From Minisyncoccota bacterium (GTDB lineage: Bacteria > Patescibacteriota > Minisyncoccia > Minisyncoccales > RBG-13-42-11): DNA of 26,057 nucleotides. Numbering within the stretch: the stretch's first letter is position 1; each line of letters begins with the position of its first letter. Shown piece by piece: positions 7,121 through 13,977 of the stretch. Where the stretch lies: positions 1 to 26,057 of the forward strand of contig JAQUAA010000005.1 in assembly GCA_028687495.1 (NCBI GenBank). The letters are read 5' to 3'. Both the position numbers and the translations under genes were made by a program. Below the pieces are notes generated by a model that did not search any database, was not told the DNA's origin, and saw only the letters and a list, made by a program, of their open reading frames with translations.

Positions 7121-7149
7121 TTTATTTTACCATCAAATAAAACTGTCAA
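7121..7149 (-). promoter_or_regulatory. Possible promoter of the membrane-protein run
   Basis: A perfect TTGACA (7144-7149, minus strand) is followed by A/T-rich sequence, but no clear -10 box sits at exactly 17 bases: AATAAA at 7121-7126, or TAAAAT at 14 or 19 bases. Weak. Confidence 0.3.
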
Positions 7150-7185
7150 ATAGTTTAAAATATCCACAGCCATGCCAAGTTTTAA

Positions 7186-7325
7186 TCAGTTTTCTTTTGT
7201 TTTCCTCGGAATAAACAGGAAGAATAAAAAGAATAGAAGGAATAGCGGGTATGTTTCTGGCGGATTATTGAATCCCAGAAAACCTAAGAATCCCAAGAAT
7301 CCGAGATAGTTTGTTTTTTTTTCAT
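7186..7325 (-). pseudogene. Frameshifted 46-residue membrane peptide with GFL repeats
   Basis: From the ATG at 7325 a run of nine A is followed by a frame that stops after 13 codons. If the A-run gained one base (or lost two), the frame would encode MKKKTNYLGFLGFLGF..., ending PRKTKEN at a TGA at 7186-7188. That reads as a sensible small protein: a basic start, a repeated (L)GFLGF stretch, PETYPLF, then a very hydrophobic helix and a basic end. The N-terminus resembles small DUF3796-type membrane proteins. The break falls in the homopolymer, so it is either a sequencing error, a real mutation, or programmed slippage at A9. It follows the 7329 gene by 3 bases. Confidence 0.55.
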
Positions 7326-7328
7326 AAA

Positions 7329-7661
7329 TTATTTTTCTTCTTTGATTAAAAATAAGCGCTTTTTGAAGCCGCCTCGCTTTTTTCTCTTGGCATCTTGAAA
7401 TCTTTTGATTTCAGACTTCGTTAACCTTATCTCCGACGCTAAAACATCCAACAACTCCTGGATATCCACAATCTCATCAACAATCCCCTTTTTGTCGTTT
7501 GATTTTATTAATTCTCCGGCTTCCTCAAAAACTTTATTTTTGGCTGCCTTTAAAAATTCGTTCTTCCTTAAGGTTCGAACCTTGGGCAACCAACCAGCTT
7601 TCTTTATGATTTCCGGAATCCTGTCCCTGATTAATTTGTTATATTTTACAACCTTCTTCAT
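7329..7661 (-). CDS. MazG/HisE-like all-alpha NTP pyrophosphohydrolase
   Basis: The 110-residue protein opens with YNKLIRDRIPEIIKKAG, the signature of a small 'phosphoribosyl-ATP pyrophosphohydrolase-like' family (COG4997). The acidic helices FEEAGEL (about 45-51) and DEIVDIQELLD (62-72) carry the E-x-x-E and E-x-x-D residues that bind magnesium in this fold. It ends with RGGFKKRLFL, also conserved in the family. Members are thought to clean up non-canonical or damaged nucleotides; the exact substrate is not known, and there is no histidine operon here. A small Cys protein gene follows it on the coordinate map, so in transcription order it comes after that gene with a 6-base gap. Confidence 0.85.
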   Translation of the reverse strand: MKKVVKYNKLIRDRIPEIIKKAGWLPKVRTLRKNEFLKAAKNKVFEEAGELIKSNDKKGIVDEIVDIQELLDVLASEIRLTKSEIKRFQDAKRKKRGGFKKRLFLIKEEK

Positions 7662-7667
7662 TTTCGG

Positions 7668-7904
7668 TTATTTAAAAATATTTTTCCTGATTCTGGTTAA
7701 ATCAGCCGGTTTTTCCAGTAATTTACCCTTGTGCAATTTGTACAAAAGCGGGATAACGCCACAGTCATTGCATTTTCCCCAGCCGCATTTTCCCTTATTC
7801 TTTTTCGCCAATTTTTTGCAAAGCGCCACTTCCCTATCAAAAACATCCTTTTTGATGATATTCTTCTTTAGTCCAGTCTTACAATTTAATTTCTTCTTTT
7901 TCAT
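7668..7904 (-). CDS. Small basic protein with a Cys-rich CGWGKCNDCG motif
   Basis: The 78-residue protein is Lys-rich and carries CGWGKCNDCG (residues 40-49) followed by VIPLLYKLHKGKLLE. Three Cys in a CxxxxCxxC spacing, with C29 and C8, could bind a metal. I recall similar short proteins only as hypothetical in Patescibacteria. It is packed 3 bases after the CYTH gene and 6 bases before the pyrophosphohydrolase, so the three genes form one transcript. No SD is seen. Function unknown. Confidence 0.75.
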   Translation of the reverse strand: MKKKKLNCKTGLKKNIIKKDVFDREVALCKKLAKKNKGKCGWGKCNDCGVIPLLYKLHKGKLLEKPADLTRIRKNIFK

Positions 7905-7907
7905 AAC

Positions 7908-8483
7908 TTATTGTTCTTCCCATTTTACCTCACCCGGGAATAATAACTGAGAAGGATAACCCACGTAATTCCTTTTTATCTTCCCAACGCCGATGCCTTT
8001 GAGAAATTTTATCATCCCTGCCGTGATTTCCTTAGGGTCTGAATTTTCCTCTTTCCCGAGATACTCGATTTCCACAAAATCACCCAGCCCCTTTACCGAA
8101 TCTATCTCGATTTCATAGTCTTTATAAATCCAGGTTTTCCTCAATTTATCGACCGTGACAAGTGGCTTGAAATTGAGAACTTCCAATATTTTCTTGACTT
8201 GGCTTAAATCTTCAAATTTCGTCTCGTACTCATCGGCGTGGTAACCCTTTCCATCTTCGGCGTAATGCCACTTTTTATAATTTATGGAATATTTGCCAGC
8301 CGAATCTCTTAATCTCAGCCATTCCTCTATCGGCTTGGCTTTGATGAAGTCGCGGTGCTCCGGCGTAAAATATTCATCAATCTGATGATTTTCCGCCTTG
8401 AATTCTGCGTTCTTCTCTAAAAAATCCAGCAAGGGCTTACTGTTTTCGATATTTACCTGAATTTCAATTTCAACATTATTCAT
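7908..8483 (-). CDS. CYTH-domain protein (class IV adenylate cyclase / thiamine triphosphatase fold)
   Basis: The 191-residue protein has the CYTH signature: EIEIQV at the N-terminus (residues 5-10, ExExx), WLRLRDSAGKYSINYK (basic and acidic residues lining the tunnel), ETKFED, VDKLRKTW and EIEIDSVKGLGDFVEIE. The family hydrolyses triphosphate-containing compounds or, in CyaB-type members, makes cAMP; sequence alone does not separate these. The N-terminal EIEIQV lacks the usual Lys of ExExK, so activity is slightly less certain. An AGGAT-like sequence precedes the ATG at 8483. It is the first gene of a tight 3-gene group. Confidence 0.85.
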   Translation of the reverse strand: MNNVEIEIQVNIENSKPLLDFLEKNAEFKAENHQIDEYFTPEHRDFIKAKPIEEWLRLRDSAGKYSINYKKWHYAEDGKGYHADEYETKFEDLSQVKKILEVLNFKPLVTVDKLRKTWIYKDYEIEIDSVKGLGDFVEIEYLGKEENSDPKEITAGMIKFLKGIGVGKIKRNYVGYPSQLLFPGEVKWEEQ

Positions 8484-8497
8484 ATCTCTATCCTAAC

Positions 8498-8518
8498 AAA
8501 AAATCGCCCTTTCGGCGA
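8498..8518 (-). terminator. Terminator of the YwbE-like gene
   Basis: TCGCC (8504-8508) pairs with GGCGA (8514-8518) and is followed on the minus strand by T6 (8498-8503). It sits between the YwbE-like gene and the CYTH gene. Confidence 0.7.
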
Positions 8519-8548
8519 CCTTTAAGCTAAGCCCAGCTTAGTTCTAAA

Positions 8549-8788
8549 TTAGGTTAGGCCTTCTTGGTATTCTTGCCCTTTTATCTTGGGAAATGCGGGG
8601 TAGATTTTCTGGACCCTGCCCACTTTCCCGTCTTTTAACCGCACCTTGATCCCGCGGTGATGAACGGCGGAACTCGTCAAAATTTCAGCCACTATTCCAC
8701 GGGTAAGTTTTCCGGTTCCTTGGTCTTTTTTAAGCACGATTTCCACTTCCGAACCGATTTTTACGTTTTCCCTTCTCTGCCCGTCCAT
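8549..8788 (-). CDS. YwbE-family protein
   Basis: The 79-residue protein matches YwbE (DUF2196): GTGKLTRGIVAEILTSS, then HHRGIKVRLKDGKVGRVQKI. The typical length is about 65 residues, so this one has a slightly longer N-terminus. The family is conserved in many bacteria and archaea; its function is unknown. The ATG at 8788 has no SD, only an A/T-rich leader. It stands alone, closed by the hairpin at 8498-8518. Confidence 0.88.
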   Translation of the reverse strand: MDGQRRENVKIGSEVEIVLKKDQGTGKLTRGIVAEILTSSAVHHRGIKVRLKDGKVGRVQKIYPAFPKIKGQEYQEGLT

Positions 8789-8861
8789 AATTTTATTTCT
8801 TCAATCTTAGACTAAATTCTGACGCAAAATATTACCCTGTGCGACGTTTCCTAATAGTAAA

Positions 8862-10427
8862 TCAAGCCTTAGATGCACTTAGTTTAGGTGATAAATCTAT
8901 ATTTTTATATAGTAATTCATTAAATTGTGGTAATTCTTTTTTTATATTATCTTCTATCTCTGGAATCAATTGTCTTATTTCGTTTGTTCTAGAAGTGTGA
9001 TTTTTCACCTTCTTGCCACCAACTTCATTATAATGTTGACCTGTAATATAGATAGCGTAATTTGCCCCTATGCTTATGGTATATTTTGGTAGTTGTATTT
9101 TTATCCCGTGGAGATATGCCTTTAGAGGTGGTTTACCAACCGAGGAACTATTACAAAGAAGTTTAAGTTCTATTGTTATTCTGCAATCTTTATGAACTAC
9201 TCTAAAGTCTAGAATACCGCTGCCGGCTCCGATCTCGTAATCAAAAGTTACATCTGGTAACCATTTAAAATAAGCAAATCCCATACCTCGAAATCTTCTA
9301 GCGAAAACTGCCTCTCTGGCCGGTTTCTTGTATTGTCCTCCATCAACTACCCACATGTCTCTCCATCCATCCCTATCAGATAATTCTTTTGTGAATTCTT
9401 TTACTAATTTATTGGTATGATCTAAGAGACCCCTGCAAGATGTTATTTGAGTGTCTATCTTTCTTCCTTTAAAATAATTATCATATTTTTTGACGGCCAG
9501 CCATCCAAGAATATCCTTCTCAAAATCATAGCTTTTTATTTCTTCCCTTTCCAAGGTCTCCAAATATTTTTTAAAAACAGATTCTTCGGTAAGTAATATA
9601 TGTCTGATTATCTTAATGTCAATTTTACTTATTTTTTCAGAAATTAAGCTTAAAAAACGCTCTTTTAACATGGGGTCAGTTTTCAAAATCCCTATTATTT
9701 TGGTTTTTACACTCCTCTGATCAATAACCTCTCCTGCTCTTAGAAGACGTTTAGGTACAAAAACTATCGGTTCCCCTGGTCTTAATGAATTTTCTGGCAA
9801 GAATTCATAAATACCACTAGTCCACTCCATTTTCTGGAAATCAAACGATTGTTGTACAGGAAGTTCTTTGGTTTTTATGCCCAACTTTTTACATTCTCCC
9901 TGCGTATATTTCATCAAATAATCCATTATTAAATTCGCTGCAATATCGCTTACTCCATCGTGATCTAAGCGATCAACAAAAACCGATAATATGGCTGGAT
10001 TAAATTCATTATTAGGATACAGACTGTCTTTAAAAATAATTTTCTCTGCTGATCTTTCAAGAAAAAAATGAAGCAATGAACTTGCTAATTTCGAACCTGG
10101 ACCACTACCTTCATTTGATTTCTCGGTATATCCTAAATTTATTTCTTTGGGCTCATGAAAATTTAAAAATGTTAATAATTTTCCAATTTCGTAATCTCCA
10201 TTGGCTTTTAAAGAATTCTCGAGGGCGTATTTAAAAAAGAGGCCGAATCTTCCAAAAAGTTCTCTCTCTTCCGGTACAGAACTTCTTTTTAATAAAAATG
10301 GATCTATAAAAAGACGGGAGTCATATAGTAAATTTGCATCGAAAAAATCTAAATCACTTTCTTTCTCAGAAAGGTTAAAAGCTTTGGAGACATATAAAGG
10401 ATATATTTCCTCGTAAACTCTGCCCAT
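8862..10427 (-). CDS. Large protein with a RecB-like PD-(D/E)XK nuclease motif
   Basis: The 521-residue protein has a C-terminal nuclease core. REAVFARRF (residues 371-379) may be the leading acidic helix, GSGILDFRV carries D407, ITIELKL carries E420-x-K422, and QLPKY (Q445-Y449) is the QxxxY motif of RecB/Cas4-type nucleases. Order and spacing fit a PD-(D/E)XK enzyme that cuts DNA. The long N-terminal part (about 1-360) has DLDFFD...LFIDPFLL and is mostly predicted helical; I recognise no domain in it. No SD is seen before the ATG at 10427. It is the last gene of the four-gene AT-rich cluster, 64 bases after the 4-TM gene with a weak hairpin in between. Antiphage function is inference. Confidence 0.75.
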   Translation of the reverse strand: MGRVYEEIYPLYVSKAFNLSEKESDLDFFDANLLYDSRLFIDPFLLKRSSVPEERELFGRFGLFFKYALENSLKANGDYEIGKLLTFLNFHEPKEINLGYTEKSNEGSGPGSKLASSLLHFFLERSAEKIIFKDSLYPNNEFNPAILSVFVDRLDHDGVSDIAANLIMDYLMKYTQGECKKLGIKTKELPVQQSFDFQKMEWTSGIYEFLPENSLRPGEPIVFVPKRLLRAGEVIDQRSVKTKIIGILKTDPMLKERFLSLISEKISKIDIKIIRHILLTEESVFKKYLETLEREEIKSYDFEKDILGWLAVKKYDNYFKGRKIDTQITSCRGLLDHTNKLVKEFTKELSDRDGWRDMWVVDGGQYKKPAREAVFARRFRGMGFAYFKWLPDVTFDYEIGAGSGILDFRVVHKDCRITIELKLLCNSSSVGKPPLKAYLHGIKIQLPKYTISIGANYAIYITGQHYNEVGGKKVKNHTSRTNEIRQLIPEIEDNIKKELPQFNELLYKNIDLSPKLSASKA

Positions 10428-10462
10428 TTTCGTATTTTTTTGATTTATCTTTCTTTTATGGA

Positions 10463-10480
10463 CCCGAATTTAACTTCGGG
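10463..10480 (-). terminator. Weak hairpin before the PD-(D/E)XK gene
   Basis: CCCGAA (10463-10468) pairs with TTCGGG (10475-10480). There is no T-run after it on the minus strand, so it may only attenuate or shape the message between the 4-TM and nuclease genes. Confidence 0.3.
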
Positions 10481-10491
10481 CTAAATTTTGA

Positions 10492-10914
10492 TTACCTTTT
10501 AAAGCTGGAGGTCCAACTAATAATTCCCGTTAACACCGCTGGTATTAGTAATATGCCCCATAATGGTATTTTAAAAATTGTCAAAAAAATATTCGAAGGA
10601 ATTTTACCAACAAAAACGAAAAGTAGCATTGGTATTATAAATATGCCAATACCAACAAGGGTTAAATTATTTATAATTCTTAACCAGATGGGTGTTAATT
10701 TATTTTTGGATATTTCAAATAAAAGATAAACTATGAAATAAAATGATATCAATCCAGCATAAGTAATAGTAGATTCACCTGCTTTATCTTCTTCATATAT
10801 ATCAAATAATTTAGTCATCACTGTATAAAAAAATATGGCAATCAAAAGGACGGATTTATACCGATCTTGAATTTCTTTAATGGTTTCAGAATTGTTTTTT
10901 AACTCTTCTGTCAT
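10492..10914 (-). CDS. Small four-helix membrane protein of the AT-rich cluster
   Basis: I do not recognise a family. From the ATG at 10914 the product is 140 residues with hydrophobic helices at about 20-36, 52-68, 82-105 and 115-132, and a charged N-terminus. A TTG at 10926 is also in frame and overlaps the stop of the upstream gene (TTGA), but neither start has a strong SD; the ATG is preferred because of the weak GAGT six bases upstream, as for the preceding gene. Position inside the cluster, with a 9-base gap or a 4-base overlap, suggests co-translation with the secreted protein. It could be a membrane effector or partner of the secreted protein; this is inference. Confidence 0.65.
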   Translation of the reverse strand: MTEELKNNSETIKEIQDRYKSVLLIAIFFYTVMTKLFDIYEEDKAGESTITYAGLISFYFIVYLLFEISKNKLTPIWLRIINNLTLVGIGIFIIPMLLFVFVGKIPSNIFLTIFKIPLWGILLIPAVLTGIISWTSSFKR

Positions 10915-10922
10915 AATTTTAC

Positions 10923-12302
10923 TCAACGGAATATTTTAGAAAAGAAATTTTTAAAATTACTAGAAATGTTTGCTAAAAAATCAGAGAAAGGTTTTATAAA
11001 ACCACCCTGTTTTTCTTTAGTAATATTTTTATTATTTTCTTCATTTATACTAAAAGTAATACCATTCTCTTGATTTTCTCTTTCTTTTTTAACTTCTTGC
11101 TCTTTATTAGTGGAAACGGGTAATTCATTTTGGTTCTCTACAATATTTTGGTCATTTCCCACTACTTGAGATTTCTCTATTTTTACGCAAATTGTTTTAT
11201 CGGGGTTCCAATTGTAATCGTTATTACAAACGCAAATATTATTAGTTTTTGTAGAATTTAATGGACAAACAACACTTTTTATGCAAGCCGTCTGTAAAGA
11301 ATTCCACTCAAAACCATTATTGCAGTAGCATGAACTATTGCCATTATTTCCCTTAATTCCATGAACGTTTGGCCCAAACTCCTTGACACAATCTTCAGTG
11401 TAAGTGATACAATTACCACTTCTCATAATATAATCTTCATTACAAACACAGGTATTATTAATTTTTGTGGAGTTTAATGAGCAAACGGCACTTTTCACAC
11501 AGGTCGTACGAGATAAATTCCATTCATAACCTGTATCGCAAATACACTGATTGTTAATTTTAACAGAATTTAATGGGCAATATATTTTTTTAATACATTT
11601 TTTTCCTGCTGAATCTAATTCATATCCCAAATCACATTCACATTTTTTAGAATATGAATTATAGCTCGAATAAATCCCATATAAATTTGAACAAAAATTG
11701 TCGCCATTAATACATTCTATTTGTGAAGAATTTAATATATAACCTGACTTACATCCACAAGTGTCCCCTAAAATTTTATATTCTGCGTTAAAACCTAACA
11801 AATTTTGACAAAAAACATCTCTACTTACACATTGGTTAGATGAATCAAAAATATAGCCATAACTACATTCGCACTTATTTGTAATTGAGTTATATTCTGA
11901 ATTATAACCATATTTTCTATGGCAAACTATATCCCCGTCAACACAATTATCATTATCTACCACATAACCATATATACATTTACAAGATTTAGAAAGACTA
12001 TCGTAAGTTGAAAATGAGGGACATGTTGGTTGTGATGGTATTGATGGAGAAGAATAATCTGGCCATGGTTCACTATAGCCTTCGTCATGACTTCTTATGG
12101 GATCTAGCGGTTGTATTAATCCTTTTGCTTGGTGGCAATGATATTCTCCATAAGATAATCCCCAACTTGCACAATTAGTTCGACAGGTATGACAACCGTA
12201 AGAATCAGTATTCCCAGGGTGAGCAGATATAAAGCCAACAGAAATGAATAAACCTCCGAAAATTATTATCAATAATCCGTATTTTTTAATTTTATCTTTC
12301 AT
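10923..12302 (-). CDS. Secreted protein: YHYH-type domain plus about eight Cys-rich EGF-like repeats
   Basis: The start is the ATG at 12302 because GAGG lies about six bases upstream; the in-frame TTG at 12314 overlaps that SD. The product has 459 residues: a signal peptide (about 9-27), then HPGNTDSYGCHTCRTNC and GEYHCH (28-57), the His/Cys-rich motif of YHYH-domain proteins, where it sometimes accompanies secreted nucleases and may bind metal. Residues about 92-376 hold roughly eight repeats of CxCxxGYxx...C style (for example CPLNSVKINNQCICDTGYEW). The tail (376-459) is charged and ends in an amphipathic helix. Most Cys are in the repeats, pointing to extracellular disulfides. Function is unknown. 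Confidence 0.75.
   Translation of the reverse strand: MKDKIKKYGLLIIIFGGLFISVGFISAHPGNTDSYGCHTCRTNCASWGLSYGEYHCHQAKGLIQPLDPIRSHDEGYSEPWPDYSSPSIPSQPTCPSFSTYDSLSKSCKCIYGYVVDNDNCVDGDIVCHRKYGYNSEYNSITNKCECSYGYIFDSSNQCVSRDVFCQNLLGFNAEYKILGDTCGCKSGYILNSSQIECINGDNFCSNLYGIYSSYNSYSKKCECDLGYELDSAGKKCIKKIYCPLNSVKINNQCICDTGYEWNLSRTTCVKSAVCSLNSTKINNTCVCNEDYIMRSGNCITYTEDCVKEFGPNVHGIKGNNGNSSCYCNNGFEWNSLQTACIKSVVCPLNSTKTNNICVCNNDYNWNPDKTICVKIEKSQVVGNDQNIVENQNELPVSTNKEQEVKKERENQENGITFSINEENNKNITKEKQGGFIKPFSDFLANISSNFKNFFSKIFR
11175..12029 (-). repeat. Array of about eight Cys-rich repeats within the secreted protein
   Basis: The coding sequence repeats a unit of about 30-40 codons with the theme CPLNSTKINN-x-CxC...GYxW...C. 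Three or four copies in the second half are close enough to look alike at DNA level (for example CPLNSVKINNQCIC and CPLNSTKTNNICVC), suggesting recent tandem duplication. Confidence 0.6.
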
Positions 12303-12328
12303 AATTTTCCTCAATTTCTGGATAAATT

Positions 12329-13372
12329 TTATTTTAGAAAAGCTTTTTTTAGCGCTTCTGAACGATCTACCTCGATGAAAAATTTTTCTAATTTCTTATA
12401 GCTACAAAATCTAAAATTATCTTTATGTTTATAATAAGGATCTACGTTAAGTATTTGTTGATAAATTTGAAAATCCCCATCCTTAGCAACGACATAAAGT
12501 TTTGTTCCAAGGGGTTGTAATTGGATTAATCTCTGAAATCCACTTCTTAAGCCCGTGGAATTTTCTACCTCGAAAGCATATTTGGGGACTTCATCTTCGA
12601 ACCATAATACGTCAATTTTTTTTACAAAATCAATAATTTCATTTCCAATAAATCGACGAGGTAATTCAGAAATAGAAATATATTTTGATAATGGTTCACT
12701 ATAAGCCACTGGAGACCGGTCTGGTGAATAGGTTTCGTACCCTAAAACAGAGCCCATTTTAAGTAATAACATTTGGGCTTCCCTATGTGCATTTTCTTCG
12801 CTAATTTTACTTGTTTCCTCAAGATCGCCCTCAATATCTATTTCTCTTGATGAATAATGTTTTAAAAAATTGTCTATAGAGCCGAACTGTTCGATAATTT
12901 TTTTAGTTCCCTCTTCATTGAGTGGCATAAAACCCTGAACGACAAAGCCCCTACTATAACCACCGAAATCAGCAATATCTGATAATGGTACATATACTGG
13001 TTGTAAATCTTTAAGGAAAAATACACATGTCCAAGGTTCTTCGTTTGGTTTCGGTGGCCATAAAGATAACCCAAGCTCCTTACTGTGTTGTTTAAAAAGT
13101 AAACGGCCTGCATAAACTAATTTTCCCTCTCTTTCTTCGCCTTCACGTCCTTTATAAAAAAGAATTAGATCACCTTCTTTCATTTTATCCCATGATGATT
13201 TTTTTGTTTCTTTATTCCCCCATGCAAAAAGCTTCTCATATTTTCCGAGTATTTTTTTACCTTCTTCATTAAGATAAGGTTCGACAATAGTAAAATCTAA
13301 GCCATTTTCAATGGTGCTTAAAAAATTTTTATAGGATGTTTCGTTCGATCGCGGAGCTAAAAATATTTGCAT
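12329..13372 (-). CDS. EVE/PUA-like domain fused to a restriction-like PD-(D/E)XK domain
   Basis: The 347-residue protein starts with an EVE/PUA-like fold: FAWGNKETKKSSW (49-61), KEGDLILFYKG (65-75), LVYAGRLL, LGLSLWPP and EPWTCVFFLKD, as in modified-base readers. The C-terminal half (about 193-315) has IDVLWF (D254), FEVENST (E268 and E270) and a downstream RLIQLQPLG helix, a restriction-endonuclease-like pattern in which the usual ExK is E-x-E. EVE-nuclease fusions are known as modification-dependent restriction enzymes. I infer the same here. No clear SD is visible; it is the first gene of the AT-rich cluster. Confidence 0.72.
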   Translation of the reverse strand: MQIFLAPRSNETSYKNFLSTIENGLDFTIVEPYLNEEGKKILGKYEKLFAWGNKETKKSSWDKMKEGDLILFYKGREGEEREGKLVYAGRLLFKQHSKELGLSLWPPKPNEEPWTCVFFLKDLQPVYVPLSDIADFGGYSRGFVVQGFMPLNEEGTKKIIEQFGSIDNFLKHYSSREIDIEGDLEETSKISEENAHREAQMLLLKMGSVLGYETYSPDRSPVAYSEPLSKYISISELPRRFIGNEIIDFVKKIDVLWFEDEVPKYAFEVENSTGLRSGFQRLIQLQPLGTKLYVVAKDGDFQIYQQILNVDPYYKHKDNFRFCSYKKLEKFFIEVDRSEALKKAFLK

Positions 13373-13434
13373 GACTTTCTTTCACTTTACCTCTATTTTT
13401 GAGTAAATTCAACTTAAAACAGCTAACGACGAAT

Positions 13435-13444
13435 ATCCTAGGAT
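13435..13444. promoter_or_regulatory. Perfect 10-bp palindrome in the divergent intergenic region
   Basis: ATCCTAGGAT is a perfect palindrome in the 127-base gap between the divergent 12329-13372 and 13500-13847 genes. It could be a regulator-binding site for both, but one copy of 10 bases is weak evidence. Confidence 0.25.
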
Positions 13445-13499
13445 TATCAATTTCTGCTTGAAAATATAATAAAAAGGAATAAAATAAAGATGTACAATC

Positions 13500-13847
13500 A
13501 TGACTACTAATAATTTCCAACAATATATAAATAAAAATAAGTTTTTCTTAAGAGAATTTAAAAAAATTCAGGAAGCTGAGGAGGCTAAATGGAAAGAGTT
13601 TTATAATAACCCTGAAAAATATACAAAAAATGCAATTGACCTCGCGCTTGGAAAGGCTAAGGTAATCAAAATAAAAAATAATAAAAAAATAATCTATACC
13701 GCTAAACAAAATACAAGAATGCTTACACTTCTATTAAATTTTGTACTCGGTGAACCTGGTAAAAATCGTCCCCCGACCCTAAAAAAACAAGGTAGAGTTT
13801 TTAAATCAATAATAAAAATCTTAGCGAAATATAACTTTGCGAAATAA
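13500..13847 (+). CDS. Small basic protein divergent from the AT-rich cluster
   Basis: The 115-residue protein is Lys/Asn-rich with A/T-rich codons like the cluster. I see no known motif: residues 1-35 look like a charged helix (FKKIQEAEEAKWKEFY), the middle is short strands (KVIKIKNNKKIIYTA), and the end is basic (LKKQGRVFKSIIKILAKYNFAK). Nucleic acid binding is only suggested by charge. The ATG at 13500 has no SD close by; a TATAAT-like box lies about 30 bases upstream. As the only plus-strand gene of the island, transcribed away from the cluster, it could be its regulator or an unrelated gene. Confidence 0.6.
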   Translation: MTTNNFQQYINKNKFFLREFKKIQEAEEAKWKEFYNNPEKYTKNAIDLALGKAKVIKIKNNKKIIYTAKQNTRMLTLLLNFVLGEPGKNRPPTLKKQGRVFKSIIKILAKYNFAK

Positions 13848-13911
13848 ATTTGTTCCTAAAAGAATGTCGCACATCATAGATTGTGTGAACTAAATTTGAA
13901 CTTTAAAAGGC

Positions 13912-13957
13912 AAAAGCGAGGTACAAACGAATCACAAGTGATTCTCCCTCGCTTTTT
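13912..13957. terminator. Bidirectional terminator with nested hairpin
   Basis: AAAAGCGAG (13912-13920) pairs with CTCGCTTTT (13948-13956), and an inner GAATCAC/GTGATTC stem (13929-13944) closes the loop. T-runs occur on both strands. It ends the 13500 gene on plus and the 13978 gene on minus. Confidence 0.7.
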
Positions 13958-13977
13958 GACGAATTCTCTTCTTATTT

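Larger units (their letters stand above)
8838..13873. other. AT-rich island (candidate defence or mobile region)
   Basis: Between the YwbE-like gene and the terminator near 13912 the sequence is visibly more AT-rich than either flank, with A/T-rich codons and Ile/Lys/Asn-rich proteins. Four co-directional genes and one divergent gene fill it. Near the edges are inverted copies of TGTGCGAC (8838-8845 and 13866-13873), extending to 10 of 11 bases, but there is no recombinase and no matching 5-base target duplication, so transposition is not shown. Recent acquisition is inferred from composition. Confidence 0.6.

Noticed and set aside
11175..12029. CRISPR-like array in the repeat region
   Set aside because: The repeats are part of a coding frame and have no constant-length spacers.
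8838..13873. The island as a complete transposon
   Set aside because: Only short imperfect inverted repeats, no transposase or integrase and no target duplication were found.
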